Shown: piece by piece, positions 16,091-25,093 of the stretch
Numbering within the stretch: the first letter of the stretch is position 1
How the letters are laid out: the number at the start of each line of letters is the position of its first letter
DNA from: CAYMPH01 sp964392365
GTDB lineage: Bacteria; Spirochaetota; UBA4802; UBA5550
Direction of reading: 5' to 3'
Length of the DNA stretch: 64,000 nt
Assembly (NCBI GenBank): GCA_964392365.1
Contig: CAYMPH010000018.1
Coordinates: forward strand, 1 to 64,000
Translations under genes and position numbers: made by a program
The notes under the pieces: generated by a model
What the model saw: only the letters and a program-made list of their open reading frames with translations
The model's database searches: none
What the model was told of the DNA's origin: nothing

Positions 16091-18082
16091 ATGAACATGA
16101 TTGATCTGTTTATTCTCGGGTTGGGAGTCATTTCCGCCGGGGGTTTAATATCTATAGTTTTGCCTGAAAAGATAAAAAGCTGGACTGTTGCTCTCTTTAC
16201 AGGATGCGGGGCTTCACTCGTTACTTATGTTTCCATAAATGTTCTGTTTGCTCAGGATCCGCTATCAGCTCAATATCTTTTAACTTATCCGATTGGAATG
16301 GTAACTCTGGTAGTTGACAAACTTTCTGCATTTTTTGCAGCTATAATTGCTGTTGCAAGTTTTCTTGGAACAGTTTATGCTATAGGATATATGAAGCCTT
16401 ACATAGGCAAGGGAAGAACATTAACTTCTCATTTTTTCTTCCTGCCTGTACTTGTTTCATCAATGCTTGCAGTTGTGGTTTTGCAGAATATTATAGCATT
16501 TCTGATTGCGTGGGAAATCATGTCGCTCTCATCTTTTTTTCTGGTTGCATTTGAAAATGAGCGAGAGGAGGTTTATCAGGCTTCAATTAATTATATTATT
16601 GCCATGCATGTTGGCGTTCTCTTTTTAATGGGCGGATTTCTGGCTGCTGCATATTATTCCGGCAGTTTTGATTTTGCTTCATTCGAAGCAGTATTTGAGA
16701 AAAATAGAAACGTTGCCAATCTGGTTTTCATTCTTCTTTTTGTCGGATTTGGAACCAAGGCAGGATTTGTGCCATTTCACACATGGCTCCCGAAAGCACA
16801 TCCTGCTGCACCAAGCCATATCTCAGGACTCATGTCAGGTATTATGATAAAGACAGGAATATACGGCATACTCAGGGTTATTACACTTATTAAAACTCCG
16901 GGTTTTGAAATTGCCTATTTTGTTCTTATAATTTCTATCATAACAGGTATCATAGGTATTGCATATGCTATAGCTCAGAATAATATGAAAAAACTTTTAG
17001 CTTATTCCAGCGTTGAAAATATAGGTATCATGGGAATAGGAATGGGAATCGGCATGCTCGGACTTGCATATGAAAACGCTCCGATAGCATTTCTTGGATT
17101 TTCCGGATGCCTGCTTCATCTGCTGAACCATACACTTTTCAAATCGCTTCTGTTTTTTGCAACAGGCGGCGTTTATCAGAAAACACACCTGCTTGATATG
17201 GAACATTTAGGCGGGCTTGTAAAATTCATGTCATTTTCTACTGTCGCTTTTCTTGTCGGATCTTTAGCAATATCAGCAATGCCGCCTTTAAATGGTTTTG
17301 TAAGCGAATTTTTTATTTACTGGGGTATGCTTAAGGGATTAACAGCAGGAAAAACACTTCTTTCGATTACTATGATTATATCATTTGCATCCCTGGCTTT
17401 TATAGGAGCAATGGCTCTATTATGTTTTACCAAAGTATTTGGAATTGTTTTTCTTGGAAGTCCCCGCAGCACTTACCATGAAAAACCAACAGAAGTTTCG
17501 TTTACGATGAAATTCGTTATGGCAGTTCAGATGATTCTTATAGCAATAATAGGAGTTTTTCCACAGCACGCATTTTCAACAATAGCTCTTGTGTCGAAAA
17601 GATTTTTAATTGGAAAAGAATTACCTTTTAACCCGGAGCCGTATATTTCAACTCTTAACGGAGTATCTTCCGGGCTTTTAATTTTTATCGGATTATTCGC
17701 AGGACTTTTTATTCTACGAGCACTTCTTCTGAGAAAACGAAGTGTATATCTATATAAAACCTGGGACTGCGGCTATCAGGCAGGGAATGTCCGCATGCAG
17801 TATACGGCATCTTCTTTTGCTTCACCTTTTCTTCGTGTAGTTAAACCTTTATTTTTCTGGAAAATACATCATGGAAGGCCTGAAGGTCTTTTTCCTCATA
17901 ACACTGAATATAAAAGCCATGTTGAAGACCGTTTTGAACATGGAATAATCAATCCTCTTGTTGCAATTATTGGAAGATTTTTAAATGCATTTACCTGGAT
18001 ACAAAGCGGAATCACACAGCAGTATATTCTTTACGGTCTGATATTTTTAATAGCAGTTACTCTCTGGATCATGGTGGTATAA
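16091..18082 (+). CDS. Ehr complex HyfB-like antiporter-type membrane subunit
   Basis: 663-residue polytopic protein of the NuoL/MrpA family, the longer of two antiporter-like subunits of a hydrogenase-4-related complex. Residues of the ion path are present: E142 in FLIAWEIMSLSS, K223 in GFGTKAGFVPFHTWLP, the motif AHPAAPSHISGLMSG to residue 250, and K254. The C-terminal extension ends in further transmembrane helices, as in HyfB/HycC. Predicted to move H+ or Na+ across the cytoplasmic membrane coupled to redox chemistry in the peripheral arm. Second gene of the operon, 1 bp before the HyfC-like gene. Confidence 0.92.
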   Translation: MNMIDLFILGLGVISAGGLISIVLPEKIKSWTVALFTGCGASLVTYVSINVLFAQDPLSAQYLLTYPIGMVTLVVDKLSAFFAAIIAVASFLGTVYAIGYMKPYIGKGRTLTSHFFFLPVLVSSMLAVVVLQNIIAFLIAWEIMSLSSFFLVAFENEREEVYQASINYIIAMHVGVLFLMGGFLAAAYYSGSFDFASFEAVFEKNRNVANLVFILLFVGFGTKAGFVPFHTWLPKAHPAAPSHISGLMSGIMIKTGIYGILRVITLIKTPGFEIAYFVLIISIITGIIGIAYAIAQNNMKKLLAYSSVENIGIMGIGMGIGMLGLAYENAPIAFLGFSGCLLHLLNHTLFKSLLFFATGGVYQKTHLLDMEHLGGLVKFMSFSTVAFLVGSLAISAMPPLNGFVSEFFIYWGMLKGLTAGKTLLSITMIISFASLAFIGAMALLCFTKVFGIVFLGSPRSTYHEKPTEVSFTMKFVMAVQMILIAIIGVFPQHAFSTIALVSKRFLIGKELPFNPEPYISTLNGVSSGLLIFIGLFAGLFILRALLLRKRSVYLYKTWDCGYQAGNVRMQYTASSFASPFLRVVKPLFFWKIHHGRPEGLFPHNTEYKSHVEDRFEHGIINPLVAIIGRFLNAFTWIQSGITQQYILYGLIFLIAVTLWIMVV

Positions 18083-18083
18083 C

Positions 18084-19004
18084 ATGGTGGAAACAGCAAT
18101 AAATATTTCACTTCTTTTTATTCTTCCCTTTCTTTTTCTGGGATTTATCAACCGGATAAAGTCGCGATGGGCAGGCAGGCAGGGGCCTCCGATTATTCAG
18201 CCTTTCAGGGACTTCATAAAACTTATGAAGAAAGGAGAGGTTATAAGCACTACGACATCCTTTGTTTTTAGAATTGCTCCGTCAGTTTCTTTTGCAGCAA
18301 TAATCGCAGCCGGTTTTATTGTGCCGCTAGCAAACGGAAAATCGCTGTTATCATTTGAGGGGGATTTTATCCTTTTTGCATATTTATTAGGCATAGGGAA
18401 ATTCCTGACAGTTATCGGAGCAATGGATACAGGATCGAGTTTTGAGGACATGGGAGCAAGCAGGGAGGTTTCATTTTCTGCGCTTGTTGAGCCTGCATTT
18501 TTTATGATACTTGCATCACTGGCTTTATTATCCGGAGTGCTTTCATTCGAGAAGATTTTTGCAATTTCGCGTTATGGCTCTATGGCAACTATAGTACTTC
18601 CGCTAAGCGTAATTGCTCTTTTTATAATGCTGCTTGCAGAAGGATGCAGAGTGCCTGTGGATGATCCAAACACGCATCTTGAGCTAACAATGATACATGA
18701 AGTAATGGTACTAGACAACTCCGGGCCGGATATGGGCTATATTATGTATGCGGCTGGAATGAAAATGATTATAATCGGTGCGCTGATTGCAAATCTGATA
18801 ATTCCTGATGATATTTCTTTCTGGTTATCGCTTGCATGTTTTATTGGAATTGAGGCAATACTTGCAATTATAATTGGAACTATGGAATCGCTCATGGCAA
18901 GGCTTCGTATGACCCATGTGCCCCAATTTCTTCTTTTTATGACCGCAGTTTCTGTTATCGTAATATCAACAGTAATGCTCTTTATCACCGGAGGAATTAA
19001 ATGA
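18084..19004 (+). CDS. Ehr complex HyfC/NuoH-like membrane subunit
   Basis: 306-residue polytopic protein of the complex-I ND1/NuoH family, which joins the membrane arm to the peripheral arm. Signature cytoplasmic loops are AGRQGPPIIQPFRDFIKL (30-47) and DTGSSFEDMGASREVSFSAL (115-134), and EGCRVPVDDPNTHLELTMIHEVMVLD carries the conserved acidic residues. About eight transmembrane helices. Overlaps the next gene by 4 bp (ATGA). Confidence 0.94.
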   Translation: MVETAINISLLFILPFLFLGFINRIKSRWAGRQGPPIIQPFRDFIKLMKKGEVISTTTSFVFRIAPSVSFAAIIAAGFIVPLANGKSLLSFEGDFILFAYLLGIGKFLTVIGAMDTGSSFEDMGASREVSFSALVEPAFFMILASLALLSGVLSFEKIFAISRYGSMATIVLPLSVIALFIMLLAEGCRVPVDDPNTHLELTMIHEVMVLDNSGPDMGYIMYAAGMKMIIIGALIANLIIPDDISFWLSLACFIGIEAILAIIIGTMESLMARLRMTHVPQFLLFMTAVSVIVISTVMLFITGGIK

Positions 19005-19636
19005 TACCTTTTATTATAATTCTGTTTGGCCTGACGATGATTTATGTTGCAATAACTGTAAGGATTGAGGGCTATATTAAGGCACTTGTTGCTCAGGGAG
19101 TGATACTGTTTCTTCTGGTTCTGCTGGATTACGGTACTACTCATCTGCCGAATCTTATATTTCTATCTTTTGAAACTTTAGTTGTTAAGGCAATTGCCAT
19201 CCCTTTATTTTTAATATATATAATCCGGAAAAACGGCATCTTTCGTGAGGTTGAACCTTCTGTAACCAACTACTCATCACTTGCTATAACTACTGCAATA
19301 TTTGTCGCAGGTTTTTTTATTGCATACTGGTCAAAAGGCGCAGTCAGTAATATAAGGCCTTTTTATTTTGGAATTTCTATATCAACAATAATAACAGGAC
19401 TTTTTATAATTGTTTCGCGAAAAAAAATAATAACCCACGTAATGGGTTATATGATGTTTGAAAACGGGATTTTTCTTCTGGCTCTTTCCATGGCCAAGGA
19501 GATGCCTTTTATCGTGGCCATAGGAGTACTGCTCGATATTTTCGTAGCTGTTTATCTTATGGGACTGTTTATTAACAAAATACAGGACTCATACTCTGAC
19601 ACCCATATTGATACACTTGCTAAATTAAAGGATTAA
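19001..19636 (+). CDS. Ehr complex HyfE-like membrane subunit
   Basis: 211 residues, strongly hydrophobic with about six transmembrane helices. Position between the HyfC-like and HyfF-like genes, size and the C-terminal ENGIFLLALSMAKEMPFIVAIGVLLDIF (a NuoK-like segment carrying a membrane glutamate) identify it as HyfE, which covers the roles of NuoK/NuoJ-like subunits. Translationally coupled to the preceding gene through ATGA. Confidence 0.9.
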   Translation: MIPFIIILFGLTMIYVAITVRIEGYIKALVAQGVILFLLVLLDYGTTHLPNLIFLSFETLVVKAIAIPLFLIYIIRKNGIFREVEPSVTNYSSLAITTAIFVAGFFIAYWSKGAVSNIRPFYFGISISTIITGLFIIVSRKKIITHVMGYMMFENGIFLLALSMAKEMPFIVAIGVLLDIFVAVYLMGLFINKIQDSYSDTHIDTLAKLKD

Positions 19637-19640
19637 AATA

Positions 19641-21047
19641 ATGATAGAAACCATATTTTTTCTACCTTTTGTACTTGGCGCAATTCTTTTAATTGCTAAA
19701 TCGAAAGTTTTGAACATTATTGCAATGATGACTTACGCAACTGTGTTTCTGGCAATGACAGTACTCATGTATTTTACGCCGACCACATTTACTCCATACT
19801 TTAGAACGGATGATCTGAATATTCTTTTTCTTCTGGTACTTGCGATAGTTTTTTTTGGTGTTGCAATCAGCTGCATAGATTTTTTATGGCATAGTGAAGC
19901 TCCTGTTAAAAGCCAGGCCCTTTTTACTGCAAATCTGCTTGCTTTCGTTATGGCAATGAGCGGGGTTATACTTTCAACACATCTTGCAGGACTGTGGGTT
20001 TTTGTTGAGGCCACAACTCTTGCAAGTTCATATCTGATTTATTTCGGCCGTTCAGAAGCGTCACTCGAAGCAACCTGGAAATATCTTTTCATCTGCTCAA
20101 TAGGTATTGCTCTTGCATTTGTTGGAATTATTTTCCTATCTATGGGTCTCGTTAACTCGGATTCACTTTTCTTTGATGATTTATACGCTGGCGCTAAAAA
20201 TATAAATCCTTTCTGGTTAAAGCTGGCCTTTCCTTTTATGCTTATAGGATTCGGTACTAAAGTGGGCTTTGCGCCTGTTCATGCCTGGCTTCCAGACGCG
20301 CATTCTGAGGCTCCATCTCCTGTTTCCGCGCTTCTATCCGGAACGCTGCTCAATGCAGCCTTACTTGGAGTAATGCGAGTTAACAAAATAATGACTCATG
20401 CGGATATGAAATTTTACGCTGACACTTTACTTCTGGTTATAGGCTTTACTTCAATTTTTATTTCTGCAGTTTATATCATAAGTATAAAAAATTATAAAAG
20501 AATGCTTGCTTATTCATCAATTGAGAATATGGGTATTATTGCAATCTGTCTCGGCATTGGCGGAGCGGGCCTTTTTGCTGCAGTTATACATATAACTGCG
20601 CATTCTCTGACAAAAGCTGCTTTCTTTCTTACTTCCGGAAATATTCTGCACAGTTTCAAGTCCAAACATATAAGTGATGTTCAAGGTCTGATTAAAACCT
20701 ATCCTGCTACAGGATGGTTATGGCTGCTCTGTTTTGCAGCTATTGTAGGAATACCGCCTTTCCCGATATTTATCAGTGAATTTCTTGTGGCCAAGACCAT
20801 GATCGATGGAGGAAGGATAATTCTTCTGGTTGTTTTCCTGCTATTGCTGACAATCAATATGGCAGGAATCGGCAAGGCAGTTCTCCGGATGAGTTTCGGC
20901 AAGAGTAATCCTGAGGCAGCTGTTCATCATGAAGGAATCATGACATATCTTCCGCAAGTGGCTTTTATTATTATTTTATTAGTCTTTGGTGTTACTATGC
21001 CGCAGGTTATACAGGAAATATTTCAGAAAGCTGCAGCGTTGCTATAA
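19641..21047 (+). CDS. Ehr complex HyfF-like antiporter-type membrane subunit
   Basis: 468-residue second antiporter-like subunit (NuoN/NuoM/HyfF family). It has E123 in LWVFVEATTLASS, K207 in GFGTKVGFAPVHAWLPDAH, and the motif HSEAPSPVSALLSG ending at residue 234. The complex therefore has two potential ion channels (this and the HyfB-like subunit), as in hydrogenase 4 rather than the shorter hydrogenase 3. 4 bp after the HyfE-like gene. Confidence 0.92.
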   Translation: MIETIFFLPFVLGAILLIAKSKVLNIIAMMTYATVFLAMTVLMYFTPTTFTPYFRTDDLNILFLLVLAIVFFGVAISCIDFLWHSEAPVKSQALFTANLLAFVMAMSGVILSTHLAGLWVFVEATTLASSYLIYFGRSEASLEATWKYLFICSIGIALAFVGIIFLSMGLVNSDSLFFDDLYAGAKNINPFWLKLAFPFMLIGFGTKVGFAPVHAWLPDAHSEAPSPVSALLSGTLLNAALLGVMRVNKIMTHADMKFYADTLLLVIGFTSIFISAVYIISIKNYKRMLAYSSIENMGIIAICLGIGGAGLFAAVIHITAHSLTKAAFFLTSGNILHSFKSKHISDVQGLIKTYPATGWLWLLCFAAIVGIPPFPIFISEFLVAKTMIDGGRIILLVVFLLLLTINMAGIGKAVLRMSFGKSNPEAAVHHEGIMTYLPQVAFIIILLVFGVTMPQVIQEIFQKAAALL

Positions 21048-21066
21048 AAGATAGGATGTTATATAC

Positions 21067-22557
21067 ATGAAATGGATAAATACAAAAAATAACAAACCGG
21101 TTCGTATAAAGGATATTCCGGTTTTGTCAATGGATGAACTCAGAGCCCAGGTTATTGATCTTGACCATGAAGGCAAGCGGGTAGTATCTTTTTTTGGAGT
21201 TCCTAAAGGAGCTGCAACAACTGTTTTTGCAGTTATGGCTGATGATGACGAATCCCGGCTTTATATAACCTCTGCTTTATTTGGAAAAGAACGTCACTAT
21301 AGATCCATTACACCTGAAGCTCCGCGTTTTCATATTTTTGAGCGTGACCTTTATGAAGACACCGGAATTATGCCGACAAACCATCCCTGGCTGAAGGGAG
21401 TTCGTTTCGGCAACAACCGCGCAGATAATAAAAGCACTATGGAAAAATATCCGTTTTTTAAAATGACTGGTGAAGAAGTTCATGAGGTTGCAGTAGGACC
21501 AATTCATGCCGGCGTAATTGAGCCGGGTCACTTCCGTTTCATGTGTCAGGGTGAGGATGTTTATCACCTTGAGATACAGCTTGGCTACCAGCACCGCGGA
21601 GTTGAAGACCTTCTTGTAAAAAATTATAAGCGCGCAGGAATACATCTTGCTGAATCTATTGCAGGTGATACAGCAATAGGCCACTCTACCGCTTATGCGG
21701 ACAGTATGGAAGCTCTTGCAGGCATAGAAATAAGCAGACGCGCCCAGTCAATCCGTGCAATAGCCCTGGAGATGGAACGAGCTGCAATTCATATAGGAGA
21801 TCTTGCTGCTCTTGCAAATGACGTTGCATATCTTTTAGGACAGTCTGTATTCGGGGTAACCCGGACTCTTGTAATAAATTCCCTGCTTGTTCTTTGCGGC
21901 AGCAGGTTCGGGCGGGGTCTAATAAGGGAAGGCGGAGTTGTATTTGATTTTAATGAAGCAATGATAAAAGAGTTCAGGGAAAAACTGACAAAGGTCTATA
22001 ATGATGTAGTGCTTATGGCGGAAACGATGTTTGAATCCGCAAGCGTTCTTTCACGATTTGATAATACAGGTACAGTTGATAAAAATGCAGCTTTAAATAT
22101 GGGTCTAGTCGGCCCTGCAGCAAGAGCATCCGGCTGTTCTATTGATGTCAGATCTGATCATCCATTTGGCATATACAGGTTTTTCCCGATTCACAAACAC
22201 ACAATGGACAGTGGTGATGTATTTGCCAGGGCTTATATCCGTTATATTGAAATCAAACAATCTATTGAATTTATTATGGAACAGCTCGAAAGTATGGCAG
22301 ATGACAGACCTCTGCTGCAGCCTATGAAAAAGCTGGCTACTGACAGTTTTGTGGTATCACTGACTGAAGGGTGGCGGGGCGAAATCGCTCATTGTGTTCT
22401 TACAGGGAAAAATGGCGATATAATAAAATATAAAATTAAAGATCCGTCACTGCAAAACTGGTACGGCCTCGCATATGCCGTACGGAACAATGGAATATCA
22501 GACTTCCCGCTCTGTAATAAGAGCTTCAATCTTTCATACTGCGGCAATGATTTGTAA
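21067..22557 (+). CDS. Ehr complex large subunit (fused NuoC/NuoD, HyfG-like) without NiFe ligands
   Basis: 496 residues: a NuoC-like N-terminal domain (1-135) fused to a NuoD/hydrogenase-large-subunit domain. In [NiFe] hydrogenases the site near residues 196-207 carries a CxxC pair (E-R-x-C-G-x-C). Here it reads ESIAGDTAIGHS, with no cysteine. The second pair, DPCxxC, should lie at the extreme C-terminus; here the protein ends SFNLSYCGNDL, so both ligand positions are substituted (Ser and Gly by my alignment). There is also no C-terminal peptide to be cleaved. It thus cannot hold a normal NiFe centre and belongs with the energy-converting-hydrogenase-related (Ehr) complexes. RGVED and the helices around EMERAAIHIGDLAALANDV are intact, so the fold is not decayed. 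Confidence 0.9.
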   Translation: MKWINTKNNKPVRIKDIPVLSMDELRAQVIDLDHEGKRVVSFFGVPKGAATTVFAVMADDDESRLYITSALFGKERHYRSITPEAPRFHIFERDLYEDTGIMPTNHPWLKGVRFGNNRADNKSTMEKYPFFKMTGEEVHEVAVGPIHAGVIEPGHFRFMCQGEDVYHLEIQLGYQHRGVEDLLVKNYKRAGIHLAESIAGDTAIGHSTAYADSMEALAGIEISRRAQSIRAIALEMERAAIHIGDLAALANDVAYLLGQSVFGVTRTLVINSLLVLCGSRFGRGLIREGGVVFDFNEAMIKEFREKLTKVYNDVVLMAETMFESASVLSRFDNTGTVDKNAALNMGLVGPAARASGCSIDVRSDHPFGIYRFFPIHKHTMDSGDVFARAYIRYIEIKQSIEFIMEQLESMADDRPLLQPMKKLATDSFVVSLTEGWRGEIAHCVLTGKNGDIIKYKIKDPSLQNWYGLAYAVRNNGISDFPLCNKSFNLSYCGNDL

Positions 22558-22567
22558 GGAGTACGCA

Positions 22568-23329
22568 ATGTTAAATATTTTAAAAATACGAAAAAATCAG
22601 GGATATCAGGCAATACCCGATGTCAGGAAAGCAGAAATCCGCAAACCATTCAGGGGGCTGCCTGCGCTTGATTCATCCAATTGCGGTAAATGTACAATTT
22701 GCAGCGATATCTGCCCTGTTGGAGCTATACCTTCAAAATCACTTTCAATTGATCTTGGAAAATGCATATTCTGCGGAGACTGCGAACGGCTTTGCCCTCA
22801 GAAATCCATAACATTTTCAACTTTTTATAAAATTGCTTCCACATCAAGAGAATATCTTGTTGTTGATAAATCCAAAAATAGTGAAAATTATTATGCTGAT
22901 GCAATTGAAGCACGTAAGGAAATAAAAAAAATATTCGGTACTTCATTGAAAATCAGGCAGGTTTCTGCTGCAGGATGCAACGCTTGCGAATGGGAACTCA
23001 ATGCCAGCGGAAACGCCAACTTTGATATGGGACGTTTCGGTATAGAAGTAGTTGCTTCACCAAGACATTCGGATGCTATTCTAATTACAGGTCCTATATC
23101 CGAAAATATGGCTCCTGCTCTTGAGGATGCTTATATGTGTACTCCTGATCCAAAAGTAATTATACTCGCAGGCAGCTGTGCAATTTCCGGCGGTGTTTTT
23201 CAGGGATCACCTGCATTGAACAGGGTATTTCTTGATAAACACAAAATTGACCTTTATATTCCCGGATGTCCGGTGCATCCGTTAACTGTTGTTAACGGAA
23301 TTTTAGATTTTTTGGGAAAGAAGAAATAA
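22568..23329 (+). CDS. Ehr complex ferredoxin-small subunit fusion (HyfH-HyfI like)
   Basis: 253 residues from ATG 22568, chosen because AAGGAG lies just upstream and the preceding stop is at 22557; an in-frame upstream ATG at 22475 would lie inside the previous gene. Residues 30-85 form a two-[4Fe-4S] ferredoxin (C39, C42, C45, C49; C66, C69, C72, C76). Residues 125-250 are the NuoB/HyfI small subunit with cluster-N2-type cysteines C137, C140, C204 and C234 (GCNACEWEL, GSCAISGG, PGCPVHP). In most Hyf operons these are two genes. Electrons would enter through the ferredoxin part toward the large subunit. Last gene of the operon. Confidence 0.92.
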   Translation: MLNILKIRKNQGYQAIPDVRKAEIRKPFRGLPALDSSNCGKCTICSDICPVGAIPSKSLSIDLGKCIFCGDCERLCPQKSITFSTFYKIASTSREYLVVDKSKNSENYYADAIEARKEIKKIFGTSLKIRQVSAAGCNACEWELNASGNANFDMGRFGIEVVASPRHSDAILITGPISENMAPALEDAYMCTPDPKVIILAGSCAISGGVFQGSPALNRVFLDKHKIDLYIPGCPVHPLTVVNGILDFLGKKK

Positions 23330-23376
23330 TTCTGTTAAAACAGCAGTTATTGGTTATTATAAGAATTTTGATAAAT

Positions 23377-23417
23377 AAAAAAGCCTGCAGGTAAAAAAGC
23401 AGGCTTTTATTTTTTTT
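23377..23417 (+). terminator. Rho-independent terminator of the Ehr operon
   Basis: Stem AAAAGCCTGC / GCAGGCTTTT (right arm 23399-23408) with a 10-nt A-rich loop and a T-rich tail (TATTTTTTTTA). Flanking A and T runs mean it could also serve the convergent gene ending at 23437. Confidence 0.9.
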
Positions 23418-23436
23418 ATCCGGTTTTATTTAAAGA

Positions 23437-24843
23437 TTATTTTTTTCCGATAAACCCGGCAATATAAATTGCCTCCTGAGCCTTCAGGGAAATATTGCTG
23501 AATTTAAGAGATGAGTTTATCTCAGATATAACATCAGCAGGATAAACCATTCTCGGGTCGTTCACTTCAATTTTTACAGGATAGAAACGCTTCTGATCGC
23601 GGTATGAGTATGATGTCAGTATGCCTACATCTTCACCGAATACTGCATCAACAGCCCTGAGCATTGTTCTGATTCGTGATCCGACTGTATCATTAAAGTC
23701 ATCCCATTTCATCATTTCTCCATTAACTTCAATGTTAATGTGTACCAGAAGTTTATGCCCCTGCTGATACCGTTCGCGGTTTTTTTCCAGAACTTTTTTG
23801 GCAACATTGAGCGCATCAATATCATCTCCGCGGCCTGTTTTAACAAGAACTGTTTTATTGCGCGGAAGAGTTTCAAATCCGTCGCCGTAGCTTACAAGCT
23901 CTTCTGCATGTTCAGTGCGCATTGCAAGTTCATCAGGTGTTAAATGATCAATAAGATTCATCTGATACAGAGCATACGTAATATTCCATATTATCTGATA
24001 CAGAATTGGGCCCACCAGAGCTTCAGGTATCTTGACGCGGTCAAGAGTTGTAAATATATAATCAATAATATCAGGTCTGATAAGCCTTTTTAAATCCCCG
24101 CGGTCCCGGCGTATAATAGATGTAATTTCTTTGAGAAGATAAGCCTGCATACTCAGGCATATCTGGAAATTTTCAAAATATGCAGGACGAAGACCGGCAA
24201 GAAGTTCATCCGGCGTTTTATTTGCTACGTGCTGGCTTGTTGCAATATCACTGAATGGATGAGTAAGAAAAAATTCATGAAACACATCCCTCGGCTTTTT
24301 TAAATTACAGTACTGAATTATATTTTCAGTATCCATCCTGTAGCTTCCGGGGAAAATCAGGGTTTCAGCCATAATGTCGGTATTGGTATCTCCGCCCATG
24401 ACAAAAAGTTCAGATTCTTTGTATGTCTTGCGGACTTCTTTAATCTGCTCTTCAATTGATTTGAATGCTTCAGCGTCATTTGAATTGTGGGAAGCGCAGC
24501 CGAAACCGCGTTTTGAATGGTGCATGAAAGCTATAAATAGTGCAGGCATGCCCGGGGTATTGAAATGAGCATCCTTGACAACACGGTCGATCCGGTTCCA
24601 GTACCAGAAATTGCTTTTATCCAGTGAAACCTTATTTCCGTCAGTACGGCCGAAACGGACTGATGTTGGAGGATATCCTTTTGCCTTGCTGCCATGAACG
24701 CGGCCATCGATACATTTCATTACAACTATTTTAGGCGCCCGTGCTGTGAATTCGGCTATTACATTTTTCATTTTTTCAAGTGTATCAGCGTCAGAAATAT
24801 TCTTTGCTAAATGAAGTTGAAAAAAATCATGTGCATTTTTCAT
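23437..24843 (-). CDS. Stand-alone CsoSCA-like (carboxysome-type) beta-carbonic anhydrase homologue
   Basis: 468 residues. Residues 44-48 read C-x-D-x-R (VMKCIDGRVHG), the zinc cysteine and Asp/Arg dyad of beta-type carbonic anhydrases. Residues 108-116 (HHSKRGFGC) supply His and Cys in the order expected for the remaining zinc ligands, followed by ASHNSND. Total length, the His-Cys distance of about 8 and a long C-terminal half resemble the carboxysomal enzyme CsoSCA rather than small beta-CAs. It would interconvert CO2 and bicarbonate. No shell protein, RuBisCO or other carboxysome gene is present, so a carboxysomal role is unlikely here. Homology is by motif only, and the family assignment needs a profile search. 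Confidence 0.68.
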   Translation of the reverse strand: MKNAHDFFQLHLAKNISDADTLEKMKNVIAEFTARAPKIVVMKCIDGRVHGSKAKGYPPTSVRFGRTDGNKVSLDKSNFWYWNRIDRVVKDAHFNTPGMPALFIAFMHHSKRGFGCASHNSNDAEAFKSIEEQIKEVRKTYKESELFVMGGDTNTDIMAETLIFPGSYRMDTENIIQYCNLKKPRDVFHEFFLTHPFSDIATSQHVANKTPDELLAGLRPAYFENFQICLSMQAYLLKEITSIIRRDRGDLKRLIRPDIIDYIFTTLDRVKIPEALVGPILYQIIWNITYALYQMNLIDHLTPDELAMRTEHAEELVSYGDGFETLPRNKTVLVKTGRGDDIDALNVAKKVLEKNRERYQQGHKLLVHINIEVNGEMMKWDDFNDTVGSRIRTMLRAVDAVFGEDVGILTSYSYRDQKRFYPVKIEVNDPRMVYPADVISEINSSLKFSNISLKAQEAIYIAGFIGKK

Positions 24844-25093
24844 TGGAGTACCTCAAGTGTTTTTTCAAAAAGTAAAACATTATTTTTATTCGTCAATCAA
24901 TTAATAAGATTTAATAGAATGAAATTTATATTTTTATAGTAATATACTTTACAAAAGAATCTAATAATCCTGATATTTATGTTAGTAGTAAAAAATATAT
25001 AACTTCATGTGCATAATTTGAAAAAATCTGTTTTAATTATTATTTTTTTACAAAGTTAAAATTTTTTATATAATTGTTTGCCGGGTTGATAAA

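Noticed and set aside
22475..22567. Upstream start for the ferredoxin-small subunit fusion
   Set aside because: It lies inside the large-subunit gene and encodes no family sequence; ATG 22568 has AAGGAG.
16091..23329. Formate hydrogenlyase / active hydrogenase-4
   Set aside because: No formate dehydrogenase gene, no maturation genes, and the large subunit lacks NiFe-ligand cysteines; called Ehr instead.
23437..24843. Complete carboxysome locus
   Set aside because: Only the carbonic anhydrase-like gene is present; no shell or RuBisCO genes adjoin.
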